Shown: positions 8,900 to 19,062, counted from the first letter of the stretch. The stretch is 64,000 bases of DNA from Streptomyces griseorubiginosus (GCF_001514195.1 NZ_KQ948734.1:836462-900461), one strand, 5' to 3'. Notes: generated from the letters alone by a model not told the origin. Made by a program: numbers and translations.

Positions 8900-9064
8900 A
8901 TGGGGGCGCTCATCTGGTTGTTGATTCCACTCGTGGCCGCGGTCGCGGCCGGGCTGTGGGGCAGCTGGGCCAACCGCACCCGCAAGGTCCGCAGCGACGG
9001 GCCCGAGCTCGACGGATACGCCCGTTTCCGCGCCGCCATGGAGAAGTCCCACTCCGGTACCTGA
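8900..9064 (+). CDS. Small single-pass membrane protein
   Basis: 54 aa from ATG 8900, with a strong GGAGG ribosome site immediately upstream. One N-terminal membrane helix (LIWLLIPLVAAVAAGLWGSW) is followed by a basic then polar tail ending KSHSGT. It is not recognised as a named family. It lies 60 bp before the PDZ/Lon-type protease gene and may be cotranscribed with it. Confidence 0.7.
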   Translation: MGALIWLLIPLVAAVAAGLWGSWANRTRKVRSDGPELDGYARFRAAMEKSHSGT

Positions 9065-9124
9065 CCTCGGTCGAGTACGGCGCCCTGACGAGGGTCCGAC
9101 AGACACGTCCCGTACTGTCGTGCC

Positions 9125-10219
9125 ATGCCACGCCGCACCGCGACGATGCTCGCCTCCACCCTGATGCTGATCGCGCTTCTCTGCGCGGGAGTCTTCATCA
9201 AAGTGCCCTACTCCGAGCTGTCACCGGGCCCCACGGTGAACACCCTCGGGGACCACGGCGGCGAGCCGGTGCTCCAGATCTCCGGACGCAAGACGTATCC
9301 GACGAGCGGTCACCTGAACATGACCACGGTCCGGGTCACCAGCGCCGACTTCAGGATGAACCTGGTCGAGGCCGTCTACGGCTGGCTCGCGCACGACGCC
9401 AAGATCGTCCCGCACGACACGCTCTACCCGGACGGCAAGACCGAGGAGCAGTCGACCCAGGAGAACGCCGAGGAGTTCAGCCAGTCCCAGGAGAGCGCCA
9501 AGGTCGCCGCCCTGAAGGAGCTGCACGTCCCCGTGCAGTCCTGGGTGATCGTCTCGACCGTCGTCAAGGACTCCCCGGCCGAGGGCCGGCTGCACGCCGG
9601 TGACGTGATCAAGGACGTCGACGGGACGGCGGTGAAGGCGCCGGACGACGTCGCCAAGCTGGTGACCAGGCACAAGCCGGGCGAGAAGGTCGTCTTCACG
9701 ATCGTGCCCGCCAAGGAACAGGCCGCCGCCGAGAAGGCGAACAAGCCGGCGACGAAGACCGAGAAGATCACCATCACCACCAGGACGTCCGACGACGAGG
9801 GCGCCAAGCGGGCCATCGTCGGGATCGCCGCCGGGACCGACCACACCTTCCCGTTCACCATCGACATCAAGCTCGCCGACGTCGGCGGCCCGAGCGCCGG
9901 CCTGATGTTCGCGCTCGGCATCTACGACAAGCTCACCCCGGGCAGTCTCACCGGCGGCAAGTTCGTCGCGGGCACCGGCACGATCGACGACGACGGCAAG
10001 GTCGGCCCGATCGGCGGCATCGAGATGAAGACGGTCGGCGCGCGCGACAAGGGCGCCCAGTACTTCCTGACGCCCGCCGACAACTGCGCGGCCGCCGCCA
10101 AGGACACCCCGAGCGGACTCACCCTGATCAAGGTGAGCACCATCGACGACGCCCTCGGCGCGCTCAAGGACCTCCGCGAGGGCAAGACGTCCGACCTGCC
10201 GAAGTGCACGAAGAGCTAG
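9125..10219 (+). CDS. PDZ and Lon-type (S16) membrane serine protease, YlbL-like
   Basis: 364 aa. An N-terminal membrane anchor (residues ~8-27) places the rest outside the membrane. A PDZ domain spans roughly 135-200 (SPAEGRLHAGDVIKDVDG). The C-terminal Lon-type peptidase domain (~235-345) has Ser257 in GGPSAG and Lys302 in GGIEMKT, the S16 Ser-Lys dyad. YlbL-type proteins process membrane or secreted proteins; the B. subtilis member participates in cell-division control, but the Streptomyces target is not known. The gene is convergent with the PPA1309-like gene. Confidence 0.85.
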   Translation: MPRRTATMLASTLMLIALLCAGVFIKVPYSELSPGPTVNTLGDHGGEPVLQISGRKTYPTSGHLNMTTVRVTSADFRMNLVEAVYGWLAHDAKIVPHDTLYPDGKTEEQSTQENAEEFSQSQESAKVAALKELHVPVQSWVIVSTVVKDSPAEGRLHAGDVIKDVDGTAVKAPDDVAKLVTRHKPGEKVVFTIVPAKEQAAAEKANKPATKTEKITITTRTSDDEGAKRAIVGIAAGTDHTFPFTIDIKLADVGGPSAGLMFALGIYDKLTPGSLTGGKFVAGTGTIDDDGKVGPIGGIEMKTVGARDKGAQYFLTPADNCAAAAKDTPSGLTLIKVSTIDDALGALKDLREGKTSDLPKCTKS

Positions 10220-10228
10220 CCGCGCGGG

Positions 10229-10771
10229 CTACTCCTCGAACGTCGCCGACAACGCCTCCGCGAGACCAGGGACCAGGTCGCCGCCCGTGAGGACCTCCGT
10301 GGGGGAGTCCTTCTCGCGCAGCCGCAGCGCCGAGTCGCGGGTGCCGTCGCGCAGCACCCCGACCGTCATACGGACCTCCTGGCGGTCCGGGTGCTCGGCG
10401 ACCCACTTCGCCAGCCTGGCCTCGCTCAGCCCCTGCGGGACGGACGCCTCGGCGGACGGCGGCAGCATCAGGCGCTCCACGGTGAGCGCGCAGCCGACGA
10501 CCGCGTCGGGCCAGGCGATGGTGCCGAGGAACTCGTCGAGGGGCTTGCCCGCGGGAATCTCCTCCTGCTCGACGGGGGTCAGAGCCGCGGACTCCTGCCC
10601 GCCCTCCTGACCGAGCTGGCTCGCGAGAGCGGGTTCCTGGGCGCGCAGCCGGGCGGTGTCGACGAGGGCGAAGAGGCGAGCGGGCTGGTCCCAGCCGAGG
10701 CCGGAGGCGTACTCGTCGATCTCGAGCACGGCCCTGGTGAGCGGGCTCGCCGCCATGGGGGTGTTGGACAT
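10229..10771 (-). CDS. PPA1309-like conserved actinobacterial protein
   Basis: 180 aa from ATG 10771. The sequence (SPLTRAVLEIDEYASGLGWDQPARLFALVDTARLR, then GTIAWPDAVVGCALTVERLM) matches a small soluble family found beside UPF0182 genes across Actinobacteria. No catalytic motif is visible and no function is established. It is divergent from the UPF0182 gene, sharing a ~150 bp promoter region. Confidence 0.75.
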   Translation of the reverse strand: MSNTPMAASPLTRAVLEIDEYASGLGWDQPARLFALVDTARLRAQEPALASQLGQEGGQESAALTPVEQEEIPAGKPLDEFLGTIAWPDAVVGCALTVERLMLPPSAEASVPQGLSEARLAKWVAEHPDRQEVRMTVGVLRDGTRDSALRLREKDSPTEVLTGGDLVPGLAEALSATFEE

Positions 10772-10923
10772 GGTCACAATCCTGCCTCGTTCATCACCGG
10801 AATCGGGAACCGAGTAAACGGTGAGTAAGTTGCATAGGTGTGGGCCCGCGATCACGGGGGGCCACCCAGGGCCCGCGAACCCGGGGGTCTGAAGGAACGA
10901 CAGCGAACTTCGAGGTGCGCACC

Positions 10924-13905
10924 TTGGCTTTCCAGATGCCGGACCGCGGCGGAGGCCCGACAGGGCCGCGGATGAGAGTGGGCCGCCCGTCCCGGCGTGC
11001 CAGGACCCTGCTCATGACGCTGGGCGTCCTTGCCGTCCTCGGCATGGCGTTCACCATGTTCGCGGGTTTCTGGACGGACTGGCTCTGGTACCGCTCGGTC
11101 GACTACTCGTCCGTGTTCACCACCACCCTGTGGACCAAGATCGGGCTGTTCTTCGTCTTCGGCGTGCTGATGGCCCTCGCGGTCGGCCTCAACATCTGGC
11201 TGGCGCACCGGCTCCGCCCGCCGCTGAGCGCCATGTCCATGGAGCAGCAGAACCTCGACCGCTACCGGATGGGCATCGCGCCGTACAAGAAGTGGCTGCT
11301 GCTCGGCATCGTCTCCCTGGTGGGCCTGATCGCGGGCGCCTCGGCGGCCGGCCAGTGGCGGACCTGGCTGATGTGGGTCAACGGCGTCTCCTTCGGCCAG
11401 AAGGACCCGCAGTTCCACCTCGACATCTCCTTCTACACCTTCGACCTGCCCTGGTACCGGTTCCTGCTCGGCTTCGGGTTCGCCGCCACGATCCTCTCCG
11501 TGATCGCCGCGGCCCTGACCCACTACCTCTACGGCGGCCTCAGGATCACCTCGCCGGGCGCGCGGGCCACGGCCGCGGCCACCGGACACCTCTCGGTGCT
11601 GCTCGGCGTCTTCGTCACCCTGAAGGCGGTCGCCTACTGGCTCGACCGGTACGGCCTCGCGGTCAAGTCCAGTGACTTCAAGGCCACCGACAGCTGGACC
11701 GGCCTGCGGTACGTCGACGCCAACGCCTATCTGCCGGCGAAGACCATCCTGTTCTGCATCGCCGTCATCTGCGCCCTGCTGTTCTTCGCCACGCTGTGGC
11801 GGCGCACCTGGCAGCTGCCCGTGATCGGCTTCGGCCTGATGGTGCTCTCGGCGATCCTCATCGGCGGCCTGTACCCGGCGATCGTCCAGAAGTTCCAGGT
11901 CCAGCCCAACGAGCAGGCCAAGGAAGCCCCGTACGTCGAGAAGAACCTCAAGGCGACGCGCGAGGCGTACGGCATCGACGACGCCTCGGTGACCGAGTAC
12001 GCGGGCAAGTCCACCACCACGGACAAGACCACGCTGCGCGACGACGTCGACGCCACGGCCAGCATCCGGGTCGTGGACCCCAACGTCGTCTCGCCGACGT
12101 TCCAGCAGCTCCAGCAGATGCGCAACTACTACGCGTTCCCGACCAACCTGGACGTCGACCGTTACAGCAAGGACGGCAAGAACGCCGGGGATCAAGACAC
12201 GGTCATCGGGCTGCGTGAGCTGAACCTCGCGGGCATCCCCAAGAACAACTGGATCAACGACCACTTCCGCTACACCCACGGCTACGGCGTCGTCGCCGCG
12301 AAGGGCACCGAGGCCGACGACGAGGGCCGCCCGGTCTTCACCGAGTCCAACCTGCCGTCGCAGGGCGACCTCGGGACGTACCAGCAGCGCGTCTACTACG
12401 GCGAGAAGACCACCACCTACTCGATCGTCGGCGGTCCCCAGAAGGAGATCGACTACTCCGACGACGACGGTGAGAAGACCTACAGCTACAAGGCCAAGAG
12501 CGGGGTCAACCTCTCCAACCCGGTCAACCGGGCCGCGTACGCGGTGGCGTTCAGCGAGCCGCAGATCCTCTACTCCGGAGCGATCGGCGAGGGCTCGCGG
12601 ATCCTGTACAACCGCACGCCCAAGCAGCGCGTCGAGGCCGTCGCCCCCTGGCTGACCATCGACGGCGACGCCTATCCGGCCGTGGTGAAGGGCAAGATCC
12701 AGTGGATCGTCGACGCGTACACCACGACCAACGGCTACCCGTACTCCTCGCGCACGACCCTCGGTGACACCACGGCCGACTCGCTGACCGCGACCAACAA
12801 CCAGCGCGCGGTGGTCGCCCAGCAGAACCAGGTCAACTACATCCGCAACTCGGTGAAGGCGACCGTCGACGCGTACACCGGCCAGGTCAAGCTCTACCAG
12901 TGGGACACCAAGGACCCGGTCCTCAAGACCTGGATGAAGGCGTTCCCGGGCACGGTGGAGCCGAAGAAGGACATCTCCACCGACCTGATGGCGCATCTGC
13001 GGTACCCGCAGGACCTGTTCAAGGTCCAGCGCGAACTGCTGGCCCGCTACCACGTCGAGGACGCGGACACCTTCCTCAGCGGCAGCGAGGTGTGGCAGGT
13101 GCCGGACGACCCGACCAACAAGTCGGGCGACGCGGTGCCGCCGTACTACCTGAGCATGAAGATGCCCGACCAGAAGGCGCAGGCGTTCTCGCTCACGACG
13201 ACGTTCACGCCCAACGGCCGCGACAACCTCAGCGCGTTCATGGCGGTCGACGCCGAGGCGGGCACCAGTGACTACGGCAAGATCAGAATCCTGAAACTGC
13301 CGACCAACACCACGGTCAACGGGCCCAAACAGGTGCAGAGCCAGTTCAACTCCGAACAGGACATCGCCGAGACCATCAGCCTCCTCAACAGAGGCGATTC
13401 CAATGTGGAGTACGGCAACCTCCTGACGGTGCCGCTCGACGGAGGTCTCCTCTACGTGGAGCCGGTCTACGTACGCGGTGGTGGACTCAAGTACCCGCTG
13501 CTGCGCAAGGTGTTGGTGACCTACGGAGGCAACACCGCCTTCGAGGACACCCTCGACCAGGCCCTGAACAAGGTCTTCGGAGCGGACGCCTCGACCACCC
13601 CGCCACCGGAGGACGACGGCGGGACCAAACCGCCGCCGACGGCCGGCAACCCGACGGTCCAACAGGCCCTGAACGACGCCCAGAAGGCCTTCGACGCCGG
13701 CCAGGAAGCCCTCAAGAAGGGTGACTGGGAGGCGTACGGCCGGGCCCAGGACGACCTCCAGGACGCACTCAAGCGTGCGGAGGACGCCCAGGCCGCGGCG
13801 AACAAGAGCGGCGGCAGCAGCGCGAAGCCCAGCAGCAGCCCGAAACCCACTGGCAGTCCGAAACCCAGCGGCAGCCCGAGCCCGAGCGGCAGCCCCGGCG
13901 GCTGA
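10924..13905 (+). CDS. UPF0182 family large membrane protein
   Basis: 993 aa. TTG 10924 (reading [10 protein letters not shown]) is preferred because GAGGT lies seven bases upstream; ATG 10936 is an alternative. About seven membrane helices fill residues ~25-350, followed by a large extracytoplasmic region with many Tyr/Thr-rich strands. The C-terminus is an Ala/Glu/Lys helix ([20 protein letters not shown]) ending in a Ser/Pro/Gly low-complexity tail. UPF0182 proteins are widespread in Actinobacteria and some cyanobacteria; the function is unproven. The gene is long and monocistronic, and is followed by tRNA-fMet. Confidence 0.85.
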   Translation: MAFQMPDRGGGPTGPRMRVGRPSRRARTLLMTLGVLAVLGMAFTMFAGFWTDWLWYRSVDYSSVFTTTLWTKIGLFFVFGVLMALAVGLNIWLAHRLRPPLSAMSMEQQNLDRYRMGIAPYKKWLLLGIVSLVGLIAGASAAGQWRTWLMWVNGVSFGQKDPQFHLDISFYTFDLPWYRFLLGFGFAATILSVIAAALTHYLYGGLRITSPGARATAAATGHLSVLLGVFVTLKAVAYWLDRYGLAVKSSDFKATDSWTGLRYVDANAYLPAKTILFCIAVICALLFFATLWRRTWQLPVIGFGLMVLSAILIGGLYPAIVQKFQVQPNEQAKEAPYVEKNLKATREAYGIDDASVTEYAGKSTTTDKTTLRDDVDATASIRVVDPNVVSPTFQQLQQMRNYYAFPTNLDVDRYSKDGKNAGDQDTVIGLRELNLAGIPKNNWINDHFRYTHGYGVVAAKGTEADDEGRPVFTESNLPSQGDLGTYQQRVYYGEKTTTYSIVGGPQKEIDYSDDDGEKTYSYKAKSGVNLSNPVNRAAYAVAFSEPQILYSGAIGEGSRILYNRTPKQRVEAVAPWLTIDGDAYPAVVKGKIQWIVDAYTTTNGYPYSSRTTLGDTTADSLTATNNQRAVVAQQNQVNYIRNSVKATVDAYTGQVKLYQWDTKDPVLKTWMKAFPGTVEPKKDISTDLMAHLRYPQDLFKVQRELLARYHVEDADTFLSGSEVWQVPDDPTNKSGDAVPPYYLSMKMPDQKAQAFSLTTTFTPNGRDNLSAFMAVDAEAGTSDYGKIRILKLPTNTTVNGPKQVQSQFNSEQDIAETISLLNRGDSNVEYGNLLTVPLDGGLLYVEPVYVRGGGLKYPLLRKVLVTYGGNTAFEDTLDQALNKVFGADASTTPPPEDDGGTKPPPTAGNPTVQQALNDAQKAFDAGQEALKKGDWEAYGRAQDDLQDALKRAEDAQAAANKSGGSSAKPSSSPKPTGSPKPSGSPSPSGSPGG

Positions 13906-13959
13906 GCAGCGCTGGTCAAAAGCCCACCCCCGCGCCGTGATACGGTGAGAACACAACGG

Positions 13960-14033
13960 CGCGGGGTGGAGCAGCTCGGTAGCTCGCTGGGCTCATAACC
14001 CAGAGGTCGCAGGTTCAAATCCTGTCCCCGCTA
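13960..14033 (+). tRNA. Initiator tRNA-fMet (CAT), copy 1
   Basis: 74 nt without encoded CCA. The anticodon loop is CTCATAA, and GGG/CCC closes the anticodon stem, the hallmark of initiators. The first acceptor pair is mismatched (C1 opposite T72). It is identical to the copy at 16210. A strong terminator follows at once. Confidence 0.95.
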
Positions 14034-14040
14034 CTGGAAT

Positions 14041-14076
14041 CGAAGGCCCGGATCCTTTTCAGGATCCGGGCCTTCG
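14041..14076 (+). terminator. Terminator after initiator tRNA copy 1
   Basis: Arms 14041-14056 and 14061-14076 form a perfect 16-bp inverted repeat with a TTTC loop, 7 nt after the tRNA. Confidence 0.85.
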
Positions 14077-14239
14077 TGGTGTGCGAACGCATGTGCCGAG
14101 GAAACGACGGCCGTGCCGCCGGGGGCAGTTGGCGGGAACTGTGTTTCACTTGTCGTTCTGTGGGCATGTCGACAAAACGCTGAAGTGACCTCACTGGCTG
14201 CGGTATACCAGGTGTACCCAGGTTGCAGGTGGTGCGACG

Positions 14240-16048
14240 ATGGACGTTATGGGGGACAAGGCAACTCTGTTCGAGACAGGGCGTTTTGTGCAACCTTCCG
14301 GGCGGGACGGGGTCGGGGAGGCGCCTGACGACGCCGCCGAGGAGGTCCGGCAGCGGCTCGCCGCCGAAGCCGGGGACGTCGAGGCGATGAGCGTCCTCGG
14401 CGCCCTGCTGCTGCGCCGCGGCGATCTCGACGGAGCCGAGCCCCACCTGCGTGCCGCCACCGCCGCCGGCGACCGGGCCGCCGCCAACAACCTGGGCGTC
14501 CTCCTCCACCAGCGCGGCTACGCCGACGACGCGGCCGGCTGGTGGCGGATCGCCGCCGTCGCCGGATCCGCCGCGGCCGCCCACGCGCTGGGCCGCCACC
14601 ACCGCGAGCGGGGCGACGAGCCCGCCGCCGAGTACTGGCTGCGCCAGTCCGCCGAGCAGGGGCACGCGCTGGGCGCCTACGCCCTCGCCGACCTGCTGGA
14701 GCACCGTGGGGACGCGGACGCCGAGCAGTGGATGCGGACCGCCGCCGAGCGGGGCCACCGCGAGGCCGCCTACCGGCTCGCCCGCACCCTCGACCGCCGG
14801 CTGGTGCCCGAGGGGGACGTCGGCGAGGACCACGGCGCCGGGGCCGACGCCGAGCAGTGGTACCGCCAGGCCGCCGCGCGCGGACACCGGCGGGCGGCCC
14901 TGCACCTCGGGGCCATCCTGGAGCGGCGCGGCGCGCTCAAGGAGGCCGGCCGCTGGTACCTGACCTCCGCGAAGGACGGCGAGGCGCGGGCCGCCTGCGC
15001 GCTCGGGTTCCTGCTGCGGGACGCGGGCGACACCGAGAGCGCCGCCGTGTGGTGGCTGCGCGCCGCCCAGGACGGCGACGGCAACGCGGCCAACGCGCTG
15101 GGCGCGCTGCACGCCGAGCGCGGCGAGCCGCAGACCGCCGAGCGCTGGTACCGGGCCGCGATGGACGCCGGGGACGACAACGGCGCGTACAACCTCGGGC
15201 TGCTCTGCGCCGAGCAGGGCCGGACCGCGCAGGCCGAGCAGTGGTACCGGCGGGCCGCCTACGCGGGGCACCGGGAGGCGGCCAACGCGCTCGCCATCCT
15301 GCTGCTCCAGGGCGGCGACACCGCCGGTGCGGAGCCGTGGTTCTCCAAGGCCGCCGAGGCCGGGAGCGTCGACGCCGCGTTCAACCTCGGCATCCTCTTC
15401 GCCGGACGGGGCGAGGAGGCCGTCGCGCTGCGCTGGTACGAGCGGGCGGCCGCCGCCGGGCACACCGAGGCGGCGCTCCAGGTCGGCATCGCCAGGCTGC
15501 GGGACGGTGACGAGGCCACCGCCGAGCGGCATCTGCGGTGCGCGGCGGGGGGCGGCAGCGCGGAGGCGGCGTACCGGCTCGCCACCGTGCTCGACGCCCG
15601 GCGGCCGCCGGTGCCCGCGCACACGCTCGGGGAGCCGGTGCACGAGGAGAAGAGCGAGTGCGAGGAGTGGTACGAGCGGGCGGCCTCGCAGGGGCACCGG
15701 CGCGCCCAGGTGCGGGTGGGGATGCTCGCCGCGTCCCGGGGCGATGTCGTCGAGGCGGCCCGGTGGTACCGGGAGGCCGCGGAGGCCGGCTCCCGCAACG
15801 GCGCGTTCAACCTGGGGCTGCTGCTCGCCCGCGAGGGGAGTGAGCCGGAGGCCGCCGTGTGGTGGACCCGGGCCGCCGACGCGGGGCACGGGCGGGCGGC
15901 GTTGCGGCTGGCCCTCGTCTACGCGCGTCGGGGAGAGCTGGCGGAGGGGCAGCGGTGGGCCGACCGGGCGGTGGCGCTCGGGCCGGCGGAGGTGTCGGAG
16001 CGGGCGGCGCGGCTGCGGGACGCTCTGCGGGAAGAACTGTCCGCCTAA
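14240..16048 (+). CDS. Sel1-like/TPR repeat protein
   Basis: 602 aa, ATG start (a second in-frame ATG is at 14249). From residue ~45 on, the protein is ~15 helical repeats of about 36 residues with AAxxLGxLLxxRGxxxxAxxWxRxAA signatures (for example NGAYNLGLLCAEQGRTAQAE and AAFNLGILFAGRGEEAVA). This is a superhelical scaffold for protein-protein contacts. There is no signal peptide or membrane segment, so it is probably cytoplasmic. No catalytic domain is seen. It lies between two identical initiator tRNA genes. Confidence 0.85.
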   Translation: MDVMGDKATLFETGRFVQPSGRDGVGEAPDDAAEEVRQRLAAEAGDVEAMSVLGALLLRRGDLDGAEPHLRAATAAGDRAAANNLGVLLHQRGYADDAAGWWRIAAVAGSAAAAHALGRHHRERGDEPAAEYWLRQSAEQGHALGAYALADLLEHRGDADAEQWMRTAAERGHREAAYRLARTLDRRLVPEGDVGEDHGAGADAEQWYRQAAARGHRRAALHLGAILERRGALKEAGRWYLTSAKDGEARAACALGFLLRDAGDTESAAVWWLRAAQDGDGNAANALGALHAERGEPQTAERWYRAAMDAGDDNGAYNLGLLCAEQGRTAQAEQWYRRAAYAGHREAANALAILLLQGGDTAGAEPWFSKAAEAGSVDAAFNLGILFAGRGEEAVALRWYERAAAAGHTEAALQVGIARLRDGDEATAERHLRCAAGGGSAEAAYRLATVLDARRPPVPAHTLGEPVHEEKSECEEWYERAASQGHRRAQVRVGMLAASRGDVVEAARWYREAAEAGSRNGAFNLGLLLAREGSEPEAAVWWTRAADAGHGRAALRLALVYARRGELAEGQRWADRAVALGPAEVSERAARLRDALREELSA

Positions 16049-16071
16049 GAGGGTGCCGGGTGCGCATGTCT

Positions 16072-16146
16072 GGCGGCTGCGGGTTCGTTGTGGCTTGTCG
16101 CGCCCGCGCGGCGGTAGCCGCACATCGGATGCAGCCCCGCGCCCCT
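16072..16146 (+). repeat. Dispersed intergenic repeat, copy B (interrupted)
   Basis: The left half (CGGCTGCGGGTTCGTTGTGG) and right half (CCCCGCGCCCCTGA) match the other copies, but the central AGTT is replaced by ~30 bases containing a GCGGCGGTAGCCGC palindrome. This is a longer variant of the same family. Confidence 0.7.
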
Positions 16147-16209
16147 GAGTGGGTGCAGCGAAGCGATTTGCTTCTGGGCTCACCCTTCACGTAACGTTGC
16201 ATTCATCGA

Positions 16210-16283
16210 CGCGGGGTGGAGCAGCTCGGTAGCTCGCTGGGCTCATAACCCAGAGGTCGCAGGTTCAAATCCTGTCCCCGCTA
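16210..16283 (+). tRNA. Initiator tRNA-fMet (CAT), copy 2
   Basis: Identical over all 74 nt to copy 1 (13960), with the same GGG/CCC anticodon stem and C1-T72 mismatch. The flanks differ, so only the tRNA itself is conserved. Confidence 0.95.
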
Positions 16284-16290
16284 CTGAAGG

Positions 16291-16326
16291 CCGAGGGCCG
16301 GAATCCGAAAGGGTTCCGGCCCTCGG
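16291..16326. terminator. Terminator after initiator tRNA copy 2
   Basis: Arms 16291-16306 and 16311-16326 pair over 16 bp with one G-T wobble, followed by TTTGTTG. Confidence 0.85.
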
Positions 16327-16410
16327 TTTGTTGACCTGTCGGTTTGTTGTCCCGTGGGCAGCACGAAGCCCCGGAGTCCTGGAAGGACGCCGGGGCTCAG
16401 GTACGGGGTG

Positions 16411-16827
16411 CTAGGCCGCCGCGCAGTTCGGGCACACGCCGCGGTACGTCACCTCGACGTCCGAGACGGTGAAGCCGAAGCGCTCGGAGTCGGGCAGGTC
16501 GGCCATCGGGTTGCCCGTGGGGTGGACGTCCCGGATGGCGCCGCACTGGGCGCAGACCAGGTGGTGGTGCGGCCGGTGCGCGTTGGGGTCGTACCTCTTG
16601 GCGCGCTTGTCGGTCGCGACCTCGAGCACCTCGCCGAGGGTGACCAGCTCGCCCAGAGTGTTGTAGACGGTCGCCCGGGAGATCTCGGGCAGCTTGGCCA
16701 CGGCGCGCGCGTGGACCTCGTCGGCCGTCAGATGGACGTGATCGCCGTCGAGGACCTCGGCCACGACGCGCCGCTGCGCGGTCATCCGCCATCCGCGGCC
16801 GCGCAGTCGTTCCAGTAGGTCGCTCAT
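16411..16827 (-). CDS. Fur family regulator, PerR-like
   Basis: 138 aa from ATG 16827 (GTG 16833 would add two residues). The N-terminal winged helix is followed by the dimerisation domain. The structural zinc cysteines are C92/C95 and C132/C135. The sensory site keeps the PerR-type pattern: D80 in KRYD, a His cluster at 84-89, and D100 in IRDVH. That favours peroxide sensing by Fe-catalysed His oxidation over iron or zinc sensing. From memory the S. coelicolor gene in this place may be the one called catR. An inverted repeat 66-78 bp upstream of the start may be its own operator. Confidence 0.85.
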   Translation of the reverse strand: MSDLLERLRGRGWRMTAQRRVVAEVLDGDHVHLTADEVHARAVAKLPEISRATVYNTLGELVTLGEVLEVATDKRAKRYDPNAHRPHHHLVCAQCGAIRDVHPTGNPMADLPDSERFGFTVSDVEVTYRGVCPNCAAA

Positions 16828-16892
16828 GTGCACCAGCCTAACAGCTGGAGACCAGAATCCGAACGGGTGTGAGATTGGATGGCTGCTCGAAT

Positions 16893-16905
16893 TGGACTGA
16901 GTCCA
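16893..16905. promoter_or_regulatory. Candidate Fur/PerR-type operator
   Basis: TGGACTGAGTCCA is a perfect 6+1+6 inverted repeat 66-78 bp upstream of the fur-like start. Its centre resembles the GACTGATTC core I recall for actinobacterial FurA operators. Autoregulation is inferred. Confidence 0.4.
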
Positions 16906-16940
16906 GTGTGACTCTTCTGATGTGGCTCTCTGGTGTGGCT

Positions 16941-17351
16941 CTAGCGGGGTGAGCCGGTCGCGGCCGGTACGCGCTGCCGCGCCGGTGCCCAGCAGCGGAT
17001 GATGTCGCGGACCGAGACGATGCCCACGGGCTCGCCGCGGTCCAGCACGATGAGGTGGCGGAAGCCGCCGTGCGCCATCGCCTGCGCGGCCTCCTCCAGT
17101 GTCCAGGTCGGGGTGGCGAAGACGACGTCGGTGGTGGTGTGGGCGTGGACGTGCTCCGCGTCCGGGCTCTGGCCCAGACCCACGGAGTTGAGGAGGTCGC
17201 GCTCGGTCAGAATGCCGGTGCCGGTGCCGTCGGGATCGAGGACCACGGCCGCGCCCACCCGGCGGGCGGACATCAGGGCGGCGGCCTGGCGGAGGGTGTG
17301 GGCGGGGCCGATGGTCAGGACCACCGTGCTCATGGCGTCGCGGACGAGCAT
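16941..17351 (-). CDS. CBS-domain pair protein
   Basis: 136 aa. Two CBS motifs: residues 1-58 (VRDAMSTVVLTIGPAHTLRQ, then GILTERDLL) and 68-125 (DVVFATPTWTLEEAAQAMAH, then PVGIVSVRDII). This is a stand-alone Bateman module, which in related proteins binds adenine nucleotides as an energy or ligand sensor. There is no fused enzyme domain. It lies upstream of the Fur-like gene on the same strand but 113 bp away, with the candidate operator in between, so it may be separately transcribed. Confidence 0.85.
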   Translation of the reverse strand: MLVRDAMSTVVLTIGPAHTLRQAAALMSARRVGAAVVLDPDGTGTGILTERDLLNSVGLGQSPDAEHVHAHTTTDVVFATPTWTLEEAAQAMAHGGFRHLIVLDRGEPVGIVSVRDIIRCWAPARQRVPAATGSPR

Positions 17352-17502
17352 GGGTTCTCGGTCACCTCCTGGTGGGCCACTGAGAAAGTTCAGTGGTTCA
17401 CAAGTTCACAAACGAGGGTTCCCTCAGAGTCCCAGGTAAAGCGGGGGTCAACAAGAGGGCGCGCGTCGCCAATTGAGGGCGTGCGCGCTCAGATGTGGCT
17501 TC

Positions 17503-18303
17503 TTAATAGCGCTCGTTGAGGTAACCCAGCAGCTCGTCGTGGAGCAGGCCGTTGGAGGCGGCGGCGTTGCCGCTGTGCGGGCCGGGGCGGCCGTCGAGGC
17601 CGGTGAAGGTGCCGCCGGCCTCGGTGACGACGATCGCGTTCGCCGCCATGTCCCACAGGGACAGCTCCGGCTCGGCGCAGATGTCGATCGAGCCCTCGGC
17701 GACCATCATGTACGGCCAGAAGTCGCCGTACGCGCGCGTGCGCCAGACCTCGCGGGTCAGGTCCAGGAACCCGCCCAGCCGGCCCTGGTCCTCCCAGCCG
17801 GTGAGCGAGGAGTACGCGAAGGACGCGTCGGTGAGCTTGCCGACCTTGGAGACGTGCAGGCGGGAGGCGGAGGACAGGCTGCGGCCGGTGAAGGCGCCGT
17901 GGCCCTTCGCGGCCCACCAGCGGCGGCCGAGGGCGGGGGCCGAGACCACGCCGACGACGGGCTGGTAGCCGCCCTCCGCCGCCTCCATCAGGGAGATCAG
18001 GGTGGCCCACACGGGGACGCCCCGCACGTAGTTCTTGGTGCCGTCGATGGGGTCGATCACCCAGCGGCGGGGGCCGGTGCCCTCCACGCCGTACTCCTCG
18101 CCGAGGATCGCGTCCCTCGGGCGGGCCCGCTTGAGGTGGCCGCGGATGAGTTCCTCCGCCGCCTTGTCGGCTTCGCTGACCGGGGTCATGTCCGGTTTCG
18201 TCTCGACCTTGAGGTCCATCGCCTTGAAGCGGTCCATGGTGGTCGCGTCGGCCGCGTCGGCGAGGACGTGGGCGAGGCGGAGGTCGTCGAGGTAGTCCGG
18301 CAT
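17503..18303 (-). CDS. hisN: Inositol monophosphatase-type histidinol-phosphate phosphatase HisN
   Basis: 266 aa. Metal ligands of the IMPase fold are visible: EE at residues 69-70, DPIDGTKN at 84-91, and the C-terminal SLWDMAA motif. In Streptomyces the orthologue at this position dephosphorylates L-histidinol phosphate in histidine biosynthesis. Sequence alone does not exclude a general inositol-phosphate phosphatase. It is cytoplasmic and apparently monocistronic, divergent from the TetR gene. Confidence 0.8.
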   Translation of the reverse strand: MPDYLDDLRLAHVLADAADATTMDRFKAMDLKVETKPDMTPVSEADKAAEELIRGHLKRARPRDAILGEEYGVEGTGPRRWVIDPIDGTKNYVRGVPVWATLISLMEAAEGGYQPVVGVVSAPALGRRWWAAKGHGAFTGRSLSSASRLHVSKVGKLTDASFAYSSLTGWEDQGRLGGFLDLTREVWRTRAYGDFWPYMMVAEGSIDICAEPELSLWDMAANAIVVTEAGGTFTGLDGRPGPHSGNAAASNGLLHDELLGYLNERY

Positions 18304-18445
18304 GGGGCGAACGGTATCCGTCCCTGTCGGTACGGGGCCATAGGGGTCGGAGTGTGGACGCCTCCCCTCTGCGCCCCGCGAACCCTTGACAGTGCCCCCG
18401 GGCGCGTCAAATCTGGGCGCAGGGCTGCTTGCTCCCTGGGAGGCG

Positions 18446-19054
18446 ATGATGCCTGCTGCGCGGGAATCGCTGCTGGATGCCGCTTACGCGGCGTTGGCGC
18501 GTCGGCCGTGGTCCGCCGTGAGGATGGTGGACGTAGCGGTGGTGGCCGGGGTGTCCCGGCAGACGCTGTACAACGAGTTCGGGAGCAAGGAAGGGCTGGC
18601 CCGCGCGCTCGTGAGACGAGAGGCCGACGGTTACCTCGTCGGCGTGGAGCGAGCGCTCACCGGGCACGGCGACGCCCGCGAGCGGCTCACGGCGGCCGCC
18701 GAGTGGACCACGGTCTCCGCCCGGGAGAACGCGCTGGTACGGGCCATGCTCACCGGCTGCTGGGGTGAACGGCTCCCCTCGCCGACGCTCTCCGCGGTGC
18801 CGTCCTCCTCCGCGGTGCCGGCCCAGCGCCGGGCGGACGGGCCGCTGCCGTCGCCCGGTGACTTCGTGGCGCTGGTCCGCGACCGTGCCGTCTCGGTCCT
18901 CGCCGGACCCGGCGTGCACAAGGCGGACGTCCCCGAACTCGCCCGCTCCTGCGAACTGGCCGTCCGGCTCGCCCTGTCCTGCGTGGTCGCTCCGCCGGGC
19001 GAGGGCGGGGTCGCGGACCTGGTCCGCAGCGCGCTGCAGCGGCAACCGGTCTAG
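18446..19054 (+). CDS. TetR family regulator
   Basis: 202 aa from ATG 18446 with GGAGG just before; an upstream frame to 18386 lacks a ribosome site. The N-terminal helix-turn-helix is clear ([20 protein letters not shown], residues ~27-46). The ligand-binding half is Ala/Arg-rich with a Pro/Ser-rich insert ([15 protein letters not shown]). It is convergent with and 8 bp from the SugE-type exporter gene, a possible target. Confidence 0.85.
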   Translation: MMPAARESLLDAAYAALARRPWSAVRMVDVAVVAGVSRQTLYNEFGSKEGLARALVRREADGYLVGVERALTGHGDARERLTAAAEWTTVSARENALVRAMLTGCWGERLPSPTLSAVPSSSAVPAQRRADGPLPSPGDFVALVRDRAVSVLAGPGVHKADVPELARSCELAVRLALSCVVAPPGEGGVADLVRSALQRQPV

Positions 19055-19062
19055 CGCGTGCG

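Noticed and set aside
10852..13956. A 1034-residue frame on the minus strand opposite the UPF0182 gene
   Set aside because: It is Arg/Gly/Val-rich with no domain, and exists because high-GC third positions leave the opposite strand open. The plus-strand gene has membrane helices and a known family.
13960..16283. tRNA-flanked 2.2-kb segment considered as an integrated element
   Set aside because: No integrase or attachment-type partial tRNA; both tRNAs are complete and the gene between is a normal Sel1 protein.
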